The translations under genes and the position numbers were made by a program. The notes under the pieces were generated by a model. It saw only the letters and a program-made list of their open reading frames with translations, made no database searches and was not told where the DNA came from. A stretch of DNA of 32,506 nt from assembly GCA_964569185.1 (NCBI GenBank), contig CAZMTP010000012.1:1-32506 (forward strand), read 5' to 3'. Source of the DNA: DATIJP01 sp964569185 (GTDB taxonomy: Bacteria > Chlamydiota > Chlamydiia > Chlamydiales > Rhabdochlamydiaceae). Shown here piece by piece: positions 22,883 to 31,117 of this stretch (within the stretch, counting starts at the first letter, position 1; each line of letters begins with the position of its first letter).

Positions 22883-22945
22883 AAAAAAGAAGGCGAAAAT
22901 AGACAGTCGGGAGCTAGCTCCCGACTGTCTAGGGCGCCTTTTTCT
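22883..22945. terminator. Bidirectional intrinsic terminator with a perfect 30-nt palindrome
   Basis: Positions 22901-22930 are a perfect palindrome (AGACAGTCGGGAGCT and its exact reverse complement). An outer AAGGCG (22890-22895) pairs with CGCCTT (22935-22940) across a small internal loop. An A-run (22883-22888) on one side and a T-run (22939-22943) on the other give each strand a stem followed by U's. It lies between two convergent genes and would stop transcription from both. Confidence 0.8.
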
Positions 22946-22962
22946 TCTCTTAAATTCCCTAT

Positions 22963-23556
22963 TTAATCATTTGTGTCGTAGGCCATGAGGCCGTCGAGGA
23001 TTTTTTGGGCGAGCTTGTTGTAGAGAGGCCAAAGAACATCCCTTTCTGCAGAATCTTTAGCGTCCAATTGGCCCAAGGAAAAAGCAATTGAGGTCTCCCG
23101 AACACCCTCTAGATCGATAAAAGAGGTGTCTTGAGGCGAGTTTTCATTTAAATAATCAAAATCTACCGAAGCTTTCACACTATAGGGCCCCAAGACAATT
23201 TCTTCTGTAGCAGAATCGATTAAAGTGACCATCGCACATAAGGTGCGGCGGCCTTCAACCCCAATAATGTTTTTTCTCAATTCATTAGAAGTATTGCTTC
23301 TATCATGACGAAATCCAATGCGCTCGTTTTCATCGTTTTGGATCGCCACCTCTAGCGATAGTCGCCCACAGGTCCGCTCATACTCAAAAACGCCCGATTG
23401 GCAAATAGCCCGGACAAGCGCATCTGTACATTTGCCTTCAAAGTCTCCTTGAACGTAAGGGACCGAAATGGTTGTTTTTCCCTCAAATCCACGCTCAAAA
23501 CGATACCCACAGGCGGAAAGGGCAAGTAAAAGTAAAAAGAAAAAGAGCTGTTTCAC
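22963..23556 (-). CDS. LptE-like outer-membrane lipoprotein
   Basis: 197 residues from a GTG at 23556. A hydrophobic signal sequence ends in a lipobox (ALSAC, Cys about residue 16) followed directly by GYRF, the typical mature start of LptE/RlpB proteins (CGYxx). The following TISVPYVQGDFEGKCTDALV fits the LptE strand-helix pattern (IxVPxFxNxTxEpxLxxxL). LptE plugs the LptD barrel that inserts LPS into the outer leaflet. The start overlaps the stop of the BamD-like gene by 4 nt (GTGA), so translation is coupled. It ends just before the palindromic terminator as the last gene of uhpC-dnaE-bamD-lptE. Overall similarity is weak, so the LptE call rests mostly on the N-terminal pattern and size. 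Confidence 0.75.
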   Translation of the reverse strand: MKQLFFFLLLLALSACGYRFERGFEGKTTISVPYVQGDFEGKCTDALVRAICQSGVFEYERTCGRLSLEVAIQNDENERIGFRHDRSNTSNELRKNIIGVEGRRTLCAMVTLIDSATEEIVLGPYSVKASVDFDYLNENSPQDTSFIDLEGVRETSIAFSLGQLDAKDSAERDVLWPLYNKLAQKILDGLMAYDTND

Positions 23557-24524
23557 TTGGCAGGTTCAGTCTTAGTTTGACTGGCAATCTTTTTTTCTAG
23601 GTTGTCTAAACGTTTTTTAGATTCTTTTGCCACAATAGTCTCTGGATATTTATGCAGAATCTTTTTGAAATAGATGATAGCTGCCTTGTCTTTCTTAGTT
23701 TTTTGATAAAACTGCGCTGTCTCAAAAAGATTCTGCGCATAATGCTCTCTCATGTTATTAAAGCTGGCCTCTGCAACAAGATATTTTTCTTCACTGGGAA
23801 AATTTTCTTTGAATTTTCGCAAATTAATTTCAGCTAGATCTAAAAAATCGGGATCTGGAAACTCCAGTTGGCACTGTTTTAGATACACATTTTCAATTCC
23901 GATATAGCTCTCAACTGCCAGCGGATGTTTGGGAAAGCGCCGGATCAGCATCTGGTAAGTTTCAATACTGGCCCGATAATCTTCATTTTCAAGCAACAGT
24001 TGCGCTTTACCAAAATAGGCCTTGGCCGCCAGTTCATGATGGGGAAGGGCGGTGATCACTTCATCGTAAATCGCCAGCGCTTCTTCCTTTGCTGGCAGCC
24101 ACTGCGGCATGTTCTCTAGCCCAAAAAGATGTTTTTTTTCTCCTTGATGGAACTTTTCAGCAATCGTAAATTTGTATTGAATGGCCTCTTCGAAATGTTT
24201 CGGAGTGACTTGTTGGCGCAGGTAGGCCGAAAAGTGATTATTAGCCAATTCATAATCTTCTAAATAAAAGTAACCCACTCCTAAAAAAAAGATTGCCTCC
24301 TGAACAAAAGGGGTAGTCTTAAAATGTTTATTTAAAATGGTGGAATGACGCACCAGCTCTTTCCAATCTTTCTTCTCATTGGCTGCTACCATTCCTTGAT
24401 AATGCTCCTGAGGAGATTCGGAAGGAAGAAAATCGCGATTGACTATTTTTCCCCCACGAATCGTATAGGAGGACCAGCCCAGAACGGGGAAAAAAAGAAA
24501 AATAAAGACAAGAAGATACCGCAT
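23553..24524 (-). CDS. BamD/YfiO-like periplasmic TPR protein
   Basis: 323 residues. A signal peptide (LLVFIFLFFPVLGWSSYT) is followed by tetratricopeptide-type helix pairs through most of the protein, for instance EAIFFLGVGYFYLEDYELAN, AYFGKAQLLLENEDYRASIE with TYQMLIRRFPKHPLAVESYI, and AAIIYFKKILHKYPETIVAK. BamD-type proteins are part of the machinery that folds outer-membrane barrels. Unlike E. coli BamD it has no cysteine at the signal cleavage site, so it would not be lipid-anchored. It is also longer than BamD (~245 residues) and could instead be a general TPR scaffold of the YbgF type. The LptE-like neighbour supports an envelope-assembly role. Confidence 0.7.
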   Translation of the reverse strand: MRYLLVFIFLFFPVLGWSSYTIRGGKIVNRDFLPSESPQEHYQGMVAANEKKDWKELVRHSTILNKHFKTTPFVQEAIFFLGVGYFYLEDYELANNHFSAYLRQQVTPKHFEEAIQYKFTIAEKFHQGEKKHLFGLENMPQWLPAKEEALAIYDEVITALPHHELAAKAYFGKAQLLLENEDYRASIETYQMLIRRFPKHPLAVESYIGIENVYLKQCQLEFPDPDFLDLAEINLRKFKENFPSEEKYLVAEASFNNMREHYAQNLFETAQFYQKTKKDKAAIIYFKKILHKYPETIVAKESKKRLDNLEKKIASQTKTEPAK

Positions 24525-24564
24525 GGCCGCAGATTATAGCCCATATTGGACTTTTGCAACTACC

Positions 24565-27500
24565 CTATTTGTGCTCGATTTTGAGGAGGGGGAAGACTGC
24601 AAGAGCTTGTTCTAATTGACTGCTCCATGCAATGCCCCAAGGAGCATTAATCAATAATCGTGCGCTTGGCCCATTGGGATTAACAAATTCTAAATCGACC
24701 ATTGTGGGGCCGGGATGCGTGCGAAAAAGTTCCTTTAGCTGAAGGATATGGCTCAACTTCATTTGGTGCGCCGCCATTTTTAAATAGATTGTTTTTTTCT
24801 CTTCTTTTTTAGCAAAAGAGGCTGAGCTGCTTTTTTTCCCTTCTCGAAATTGGCTCATCTTTCCACTCATCCGCGCTTTATCATAAGCAAGATCGCACGC
24901 TTTAATCATTTCTTCATTCACTTTTGTTAAATCTTCGAGGTAGCGGCACTGGATTTTGATTTCTTCTTCCTGCTTTTCTATTTGAAGCACAGCAAAAGCG
25001 AGCTGATTTTCTTTCAAAAGAGAGATCTTTTCTTCATAAAGGTCGGGCCATATGGGCAATTCAAACTGGACCATCCCATCGCTAATTTTTAAGACGGCAA
25101 ATTTTCTTCCGTTTTTAGACATCGTTTTGATATTGATTTCATCTATGATGAAAGCAGCGCGACACACCATACCATGGCCTAGTTTTGTGATCTCTTTAAG
25201 CGGCATGCACGAGACTTTTTGGATATTTTCTTGGAAATCTTCTAAGGGGTGTCCTGTTAAATAAAAGCCGAGCAGCTCTTTTTCTCGCTTCAATGTTTGC
25301 TCTTTGGAAATTTCCAAAACATCTTCTGGCGGCGATGCAAAACGGGTCTCCTCATTTTCAATTAAGGAAAAAAAGCTCATTACCCCGCGCTCTTTCTCTT
25401 TTTGCTCTTTTTGCGCCACTTGATACATCGGCTCGATGCTTTCAATGAGCGCACGCCGTTTCCATTTTGTAAAATCAAAACAGCCGGATTCAATCAATGT
25501 TTCGACCACTTTTTTACCCACTTTTCGTGTGTCTACCCGTTTGAAGAAATCATAGAGAGAATGGAACAGTCCACGCTGTTTTCTTTCTTCCAAAATTGTC
25601 TCGACCACTCCCTCGCCTATCCCTTTGATAGCAGAAAGGGCAAAACGAATGCCTTTTTTTGTTGGCGCAAAACTGTTTGCAGACTCATTCACATCGGGAG
25701 GAAGAATCGGAATTTTTAAATGGTGACATTCTCCAATGATTTTGGCCACTTTCGAAATATCATCGCGATCGGTTGTCATCAGCGCTGCCATCCAGTGCAT
25801 CGAATAATTGGCTTTCAGATAAGCGGTCACATAACTTAAATAACCATAAGCTGCCGCGTGAGATTTGTTAAATCCGTAAGAAGCAAATTTTTCTACTTTA
25901 TCAAAAATCAACATCGCTGAGGCTTCGGAAATCTTGTTTTTCAACGCCCCAAGACGAAACTTTTCGCGCTGTTTTGCCATCTCTGTTCTATCTTTTTTTC
26001 CCATCGCTCGCCGCAATACATCGCCTTCTCCCAAACTATAATTTGCGAGCATACTAGCAATCTGCAGCACATGTTCTTGATAGACCATGATTCCATAGGT
26101 CTCAGAAAGGATCATTTCTACTAGAGGATGGTCGATTTCAATTTCTTCGCGTTTATGTTTACGGTTGATAAATGAGGGGATCATCTCCATGGGGCCAGGG
26201 CGATATAGAGCGTTCACTGCAATAATCTCTTCAAATTTATCAATATGGAGCTGTTTGAGTAGCTCTTGCATCCCGGCAGACTCTAATTGGAACACTCCTA
26301 ACGTTTTTCCTTGGCTGAGCAGGTCAAACGTGCCCTTATCATCTAGTGGGAGGTTGACCCAATTCACTTTTCTCTCTTCATATTTTTCAATACTGGAGAC
26401 TGCCACTTGGATTGCGGTTAATGTTTTAAGACCCAAGAAATCGATTTTGAGCATGCCCACTTCTTCGACAGGCTTCATCGAATATTGCGTCACCATAAAT
26501 GTGGAATCTTTCGCTGTGCAAACAGGAATATGCTCTAAAATCGGATCGGCCGAAATAATAATGCCGGCTGCATGGATGCCTGTGTTGCGGATACAACCTT
26601 CTAAAGATTGGGCAAGATCGAGAAGTTTTTTAGTCTCTTCATCTGTTTTATAAGCATGCTTTAGATCAGGATCTTCTAAAGCTTTCTCCAGAGTAATATT
26701 AAGATCTTCAGGGACCAGTTTTGCAATTTGGTTCACTTTAGAAAGGGGCACGTTTAAGGTCCGCCCCACATCTTTAATGGCCATTTTGGCCTTCATCGTT
26801 CCAAATGTGATGATTTGGGCCACTTTTTCTTTTCCATATTTGCGCATCGTATAATCGATCACTTCGCAGCGCCTATCCATGCAGATGTCGATATCCAGGT
26901 CAGGATAAGAAATACGCTCAGGATTAATAAAACGCTCAAAAAATAGATTAAAGCGCAAGGGCTCAATGTCTGTAATTCCGGTCAAATAACAGACAATGGA
27001 GCCTGCACCTGACCCACGGCCAGGGCCCATAGGGATGCCCTGATTCTTCGCCCATGCAATAAAATCATAAACGATAAGCAGATAGTCGCACATTCCCTTA
27101 GAAATGATCACATCCAGTTCGTAATCGACTCTCTCTCTGACAACAGAGAGAGGATCTTTTTTGGGGAATTTTTCTGCCACTTTCACTAGAGCTTCAGTAG
27201 AATATTTTTTCTGAATCCCCTCCTGGCATAAGCGGCGCAAAAAACGTTCTGCTTCTCTTGTACGCTCTTCTTGTGTAAATGGTTTTCCTTCTAAACTGGG
27301 AGGCACAAAAACAGGGTAATATTTTGTCTGGAAATCAAATTCAAAATGGCACTTACGTGCAATGTTCATGGTCTGCTCAAGCGCTTCAGGAATATCTGCA
27401 AAAAGCTGCGCCATCTCCTCGGGTGACTTAAAATAAAACTCATGCGACAAGTTGACTTTCCGTTTCGGATTAAGCACCTTATTTTTGGGATTGCCGAAAG

Positions 27501-28272
27501 AATCTTTTTCCCAAATTTCGCATGGCTCACCTGTTTGAATATTCATCAAAATTTCATGTGCTTGCCACTGCCTACGCTCCAAGTAGCGGGCATCATTTGT
27601 GGCCACACATGCAATATCAAATTCTTTTGCGAGCTGGATTAAGCGCGCATTTACCTTGTCTTCTTTTTGAAATTCTAAAAGGGCCGCTTGATAGAGCCAT
27701 CCTTCATAATCCATGCCATCTTCTTTCATTTGTGGCTCTTGCATGCGGTGGCGGGAGAGCTCAAAATAAAAATCCTCTTTAAAAAGATCTTGGTACCAGA
27801 GGATCTCTTCGCGCAGCTGTACTTCATTGTCTTGTAAAATTAGCTGCGCGAGTGCGCCTTTTAATGGCCCAGAAAGACAGATGAGCCCTTCGTTAGATGA
27901 GCGTAAAATCTCTTTATCAATGCGTGGGGTGTAATAAAATCCGTCTAGATGAGCAAGAGAGCTGAGTTTGCAAAGATTTTGGTAGCCTTGCTTATTTTTG
28001 GCTAAAAGTACGATTGGATAACCGTTTGCTTGGCCTGCAATTTTTTTATCATATCGGGATTTAGGAGCGACAAAAAGCTCACAACCGATGATTGGCTTGA
28101 CGCCTAATTTTTTACATGCCTTATAAAAATCGATCGCACCATACAGATTGCCCTGATCGGTCAATGCCAGAGCTTCCATCTTGAATTCAGCCGCTTTAGC
28201 AGCGAGCCCCTGTACAGAGGCAGTAGAATCTAATATCGAATATTGTGAATGGAGGTGGAGCTCAGTCCACAT
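24565..28272 (-). CDS. dnaE: DNA polymerase III alpha subunit
   Basis: 1235 residues, the replicative polymerase. The N-terminal PHP domain starts LHLHSQYSILDS. The polymerase palm carries GPGRGSGAGSIVCYLTG and YPDLDIDICMDRR (two of the catalytic Asp residues, near residue 455), with IITFGTMKAKMAIKDVGR and HAAGIIIS after it. The fingers show NALYRPGPMEMIPSFINRKH, YGIMVYQEHVLQIA and ASYGFNKSHAAAYGYLSY. Helix-hairpin-helix (IKGIGEGVVETIL) and OB-fold (about residues 1030-1110) regions follow. The PHP site keeps HLH, but the usual Asp-His becomes LTDQGN, so proofreading from this domain is unlikely. The start has an AAGGA Shine-Dalgarno. It lies between uhpC and the BamD-like gene, an order I also know from Chlamydia. 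Confidence 0.97.
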   Translation of the reverse strand: MWTELHLHSQYSILDSTASVQGLAAKAAEFKMEALALTDQGNLYGAIDFYKACKKLGVKPIIGCELFVAPKSRYDKKIAGQANGYPIVLLAKNKQGYQNLCKLSSLAHLDGFYYTPRIDKEILRSSNEGLICLSGPLKGALAQLILQDNEVQLREEILWYQDLFKEDFYFELSRHRMQEPQMKEDGMDYEGWLYQAALLEFQKEDKVNARLIQLAKEFDIACVATNDARYLERRQWQAHEILMNIQTGEPCEIWEKDSFGNPKNKVLNPKRKVNLSHEFYFKSPEEMAQLFADIPEALEQTMNIARKCHFEFDFQTKYYPVFVPPSLEGKPFTQEERTREAERFLRRLCQEGIQKKYSTEALVKVAEKFPKKDPLSVVRERVDYELDVIISKGMCDYLLIVYDFIAWAKNQGIPMGPGRGSGAGSIVCYLTGITDIEPLRFNLFFERFINPERISYPDLDIDICMDRRCEVIDYTMRKYGKEKVAQIITFGTMKAKMAIKDVGRTLNVPLSKVNQIAKLVPEDLNITLEKALEDPDLKHAYKTDEETKKLLDLAQSLEGCIRNTGIHAAGIIISADPILEHIPVCTAKDSTFMVTQYSMKPVEEVGMLKIDFLGLKTLTAIQVAVSSIEKYEERKVNWVNLPLDDKGTFDLLSQGKTLGVFQLESAGMQELLKQLHIDKFEEIIAVNALYRPGPMEMIPSFINRKHKREEIEIDHPLVEMILSETYGIMVYQEHVLQIASMLANYSLGEGDVLRRAMGKKDRTEMAKQREKFRLGALKNKISEASAMLIFDKVEKFASYGFNKSHAAAYGYLSYVTAYLKANYSMHWMAALMTTDRDDISKVAKIIGECHHLKIPILPPDVNESANSFAPTKKGIRFALSAIKGIGEGVVETILEERKQRGLFHSLYDFFKRVDTRKVGKKVVETLIESGCFDFTKWKRRALIESIEPMYQVAQKEQKEKERGVMSFFSLIENEETRFASPPEDVLEISKEQTLKREKELLGFYLTGHPLEDFQENIQKVSCMPLKEITKLGHGMVCRAAFIIDEINIKTMSKNGRKFAVLKISDGMVQFELPIWPDLYEEKISLLKENQLAFAVLQIEKQEEEIKIQCRYLEDLTKVNEEMIKACDLAYDKARMSGKMSQFREGKKSSSASFAKKEEKKTIYLKMAAHQMKLSHILQLKELFRTHPGPTMVDLEFVNPNGPSARLLINAPWGIAWSSQLEQALAVFPLLKIEHK

Positions 28273-28319
28273 GGGCAGTCCTTCCTAATTTCCCTCAAAG
28301 ATAGAATAAAGCTACAATT

Positions 28320-29687
28320 TTAGGCCTTCTCTAAACCTTCTTCGTTGTTATTTTCTTTTTCTTTGACCAACTTGGGATTGGTCTTAATAGACCAAAGGGG
28401 AAGTAAAAGTAGAACAGAAATAAGGCCGCAAAGAGCGATTCCAATAAAAAATCCTTGCCAACCATATTCTTGCGTCATTTTGCCTAAAGGATATCCTGCG
28501 ATTGCAGCGCCTAAATAGGCAAACAGGCCGACAAAACCGGTCGATGCACCTGCTGCCTTCTTGCTGGATAGCTCTGCAGGCGCCATACCAATAAGCATTT
28601 GCGGTCCAAAAATAAAAAATCCAATGATAAATAGGAGAACCGAATCCCATACCATTCTTCCTGGAGAGGTCCAGAGACCGCCGATGGCTAAGATCACAGC
28701 AATGGAAAAAAGAACCACTATAGGGACGCGTTTGCCTCCAAAAATTTTATCTGAAGCCCACCCGGCAGCCAAACTACCAAAGATTCCGCCAATCTCATAC
28801 CAGCAAACACAGGCCCCGGCACCAATCATCGAATAATTTTTAGTCTCTACAAGATAAAGCACCGTCCAATCAAAAATCGCCATTCTGATGATGTAAACAA
28901 AAAAGTAGGAGACAGCTAATATCCAGATGTATTTATTATTAAGTACATATTTGAAAAGAATCTGCTTGAGTGACAGCTCTTTTTCTCCATCAGACGCTGC
29001 CTTTGGAGGAAAATCATTTCTATATTTTTCAATCGGCGGAAGTCCTAAAGATTGCGGCGTATCCCTGAGTCGATTGAGCACAAAAAACCCGATCAAAATA
29101 CAAAAAGCTCCTGGAAGATACATGGCATAGCGCCAGCCTAAATATTGCGCGCAGACTGCTGCAATAATAGGGATTAAAGCGCCCCCTACACTATGCGACG
29201 TATTCCAAAATCCCCACCATGTTCCTCTTTCATTTTGCGAATACCAGTGCGTTAATAGACGCGCGCAAGGAGGCCATCCCCATCCCTGAAACCAGCCATT
29301 AAGTCCCCAAAAAAGGGCAAAAAATGCAATCGATGAAGAGAGGCCAAAGAAAATATTTAAAATGCCGGTCAGAATCAGGCCGATTCCCATGAAATACCGG
29401 GGATTGCTACGGTCGCTGAGTACGCCACTTAAAAATTTACTCACTCCATAAGTAATTGCCGTCACGCTGGCCAAAATCCCTAAATCTGCTTTATCAAAGC
29501 CAAGATCGGTCATCATGGAGGGCATCGCAAAAGTAAAACTTTTGCGTGTAAAATAGTAAAACACGTAGCCGATGTACATCCCGTAGAAAATACGGAAACG
29601 CCAATACTTATAGTTTTTTTTGATTTGGTCTGAGTTCTCGATCTCTTTTGCATGCGGAGTAGGTTTAAACAGATTCAAAAAACTCAT
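28320..29687 (-). CDS. uhpC: Hexose-phosphate transporter of the MFS organophosphate:phosphate antiporter family
   Basis: 455 residues with about twelve TM segments. Family features are KYWRFRIFYGMYIGYVFYYF at the start, TRKSFTFAMPSMMTDLGFDK (the GlpT/UhpT-type pattern), LSGVLSDRSNPRYFMGIGL in the loop between TM2 and TM3, and WGLNGWFQGWGWPPCARLL in the first half. AAGWASDKIFGGKRVPIV is the matching loop in the second half. In Chlamydia the protein called UhpC imports glucose-6-phosphate from the host cell, so it is a nutrient-parasitism transporter and not only a sensor as in E. coli. It has a GGAGA Shine-Dalgarno and its own candidate promoter, and probably starts a transcript through dnaE. 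Confidence 0.93.
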   Translation of the reverse strand: MSFLNLFKPTPHAKEIENSDQIKKNYKYWRFRIFYGMYIGYVFYYFTRKSFTFAMPSMMTDLGFDKADLGILASVTAITYGVSKFLSGVLSDRSNPRYFMGIGLILTGILNIFFGLSSSIAFFALFWGLNGWFQGWGWPPCARLLTHWYSQNERGTWWGFWNTSHSVGGALIPIIAAVCAQYLGWRYAMYLPGAFCILIGFFVLNRLRDTPQSLGLPPIEKYRNDFPPKAASDGEKELSLKQILFKYVLNNKYIWILAVSYFFVYIIRMAIFDWTVLYLVETKNYSMIGAGACVCWYEIGGIFGSLAAGWASDKIFGGKRVPIVVLFSIAVILAIGGLWTSPGRMVWDSVLLFIIGFFIFGPQMLIGMAPAELSSKKAAGASTGFVGLFAYLGAAIAGYPLGKMTQEYGWQGFFIGIALCGLISVLLLLPLWSIKTNPKLVKEKENNNEEGLEKA

Positions 29688-29722
29688 CCAATTCTCCCTT
29701 CAAAGTTTATTATTGCTGTAAA

Positions 29723-29751
29723 AGTTAAACAACATTGCATCTGAAAGTCAA
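29723..29751 (-). promoter_or_regulatory. Candidate sigma-70/66-type promoter of uhpC
   Basis: The minus strand reads TTGACT (29746-29751), 17 nt, TTAACT (29723-29728), about 36 nt before the uhpC ATG. The -35 box matches 5 of 6 consensus bases. A second pair, TTGTTT-17-TAAACT, overlaps it but would start too close to the ribosome-binding site. Confidence 0.45.
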
Positions 29752-29805
29752 TAATATTGATTAATTTTTATTATATTGGCATTTTGTAAATAAATAGACC
29801 GCACT

Positions 29806-30279
29806 ATGGCTGGATTTGATAAACCAGTAGATGAAACCAATAGACCTCGTGATGAAGGGGTCTTAGTCTCGCGCATTGAAGCTGATAAAAAGGGCAAAGA
29901 GGCCTTTGCTGACCTTCCTATGCCTGTTAAAAATATTCTCAGTGCCGCCATGATCATTTATTTAAAGTCACTTTTTGATTCTTATCGCCTTCAATCTCAC
30001 CCTGAGGAAACCGATTTTTTAAAAACCTTAATTTCATTTAAAAATCTTCTCCAGCTTTTAGGGTCTAAAGACCAAAGTAAACATCCTCATTTTACGCAGC
30101 AGTTATCTGAAGTATGGCATAAAATAAGGCAAGATTTCAACTTTATAAAATTTTTAGGACGAGATCCTCCAGAAATTATTTTAAAAATAAAATATGTTTT
30201 TACTGAGATTACCCAATACCCTTCAAATCAAGAACATACATTTGGCTACTATTTAGAGGAACATGTAGGAGAAGAGTGA
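29806..30279 (+). CDS. Hypothetical protein upstream of uppS
   Basis: 157 residues with no family that I recognise. The first ~35 residues are charged and probably disordered (Asp/Arg/Lys-rich). One moderately hydrophobic helix (VKNILSAAMIIYLKSLF, about 41-57) follows, and the remainder looks all-helical with many Phe, Lys and Gln. There is no signal peptide, no clear double TM hairpin and no cysteine. No Shine-Dalgarno is seen before the ATG, and the codon and base use is more AT-rich than in the neighbours. It lies 75 bp before uppS on the same strand. C. trachomatis also has a small unknown gene in front of uppS as I recall. A type III effector or chaperone is possible but unsupported. Confidence 0.65.
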   Translation: MAGFDKPVDETNRPRDEGVLVSRIEADKKGKEAFADLPMPVKNILSAAMIIYLKSLFDSYRLQSHPEETDFLKTLISFKNLLQLLGSKDQSKHPHFTQQLSEVWHKIRQDFNFIKFLGRDPPEIILKIKYVFTEITQYPSNQEHTFGYYLEEHVGEE

Positions 30280-30354
30280 TTAAGGAATTCTATTGCGAGG
30301 ACTAAGCTGGATCTTTTAGACTCGTGGGTTTGGATCAATAAAAGGATTTTTTTC

Positions 30355-31116
30355 ATGAGTTCCACTGTGTGTGAAGAAGAGAGTGTCTATACGAGCGAGG
30401 AACAGGCGCTTGTTGATCCGACACGTCTCCCTTCGCACATCGCCATTATCATGGATGGGAATCGCCGTTTTGCAAAAAAATATCGCCTGCCTTCCATGAT
30501 TGGCCACTGGAAAGGAGTGGATACTTTAACGAAAATTATCAAAGCGGCCATTGCACTCGATATCAAAGTACTCACAGTTTATGCCTTTTCCACAGAGAGT
30601 TGGAATCGTCCCAAACAAGAAGTGCAGTTTTTGATGCATCTTCTAGAATCTTTTTTGATACGAAAACGGAGCTTCATGCTGCGCGAAGGCGTGCGCTTAG
30701 AAACGATCGGGGATGCCAATCGATTGTCCCCTGACATTAAGGAGGTACTCAATGAAACAAAAAGGATCACAAGCCAAGGCAGCAAAATTGACCTGGTAGT
30801 TGCCATAAATTATGGAGCCAGAGATGATATTCGTCGTGCAGTATATGCAATTATTGAAGATTGCTTGGCACAGAAAATTTCAAAAGAAGAGCTGTCTGAA
30901 ACGATGATTTCAAACTATTTGGATACAGCAAAGTGGGGAGATCCTGATCTTTTGATCCGCACTTCTGGAGAGATGAGATTAAGTAATTTCTTATTATGGC
31001 AACTTTCCTATTCTGAGATTTATGTAACAGATGTTCTTTGGCCTGAATTTGATGAAAAGGGATTTTTAGCAGCGATCTTAGAATATCAACAACGTCAACG
31101 TAGATTTGGTTCTTAA
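30355..31116 (+). CDS. uppS: Isoprenyl transferase (undecaprenyl diphosphate synthase)
   Basis: 253 residues. The cis-prenyltransferase motifs are all present: HIAIIMDGNRRFA with the catalytic Asp34, GHWKGVDTL, LTVYAFSTESWNRP with EVQFLMHLL, AINYGARDDI, and the C-terminal LLIRTSGEMRLSNFLLWQLS and EIYVTDVLWPEF. The enzyme makes the C55 lipid carrier used for peptidoglycan and other surface glycans. About 25 residues precede the conserved core, and the AAAGGA Shine-Dalgarno supports this start. It is followed by cdsA with a 1-nt gap. Confidence 0.96.
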   Translation: MSSTVCEEESVYTSEEQALVDPTRLPSHIAIIMDGNRRFAKKYRLPSMIGHWKGVDTLTKIIKAAIALDIKVLTVYAFSTESWNRPKQEVQFLMHLLESFLIRKRSFMLREGVRLETIGDANRLSPDIKEVLNETKRITSQGSKIDLVVAINYGARDDIRRAVYAIIEDCLAQKISKEELSETMISNYLDTAKWGDPDLLIRTSGEMRLSNFLLWQLSYSEIYVTDVLWPEFDEKGFLAAILEYQQRQRRFGS

Positions 31117-31117
31117 T

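Noticed and set aside
26165..26653. 162-residue open frame antisense to dnaE
   Set aside because: It lies wholly inside the strongly supported dnaE gene on the other strand, has no ribosome-binding site and no recognisable protein pattern; it is a shadow frame.
28560..28836. 91-residue plus-strand frame opposite uhpC
   Set aside because: It is antisense to a twelve-TM transporter gene with clear family motifs; no start signals.
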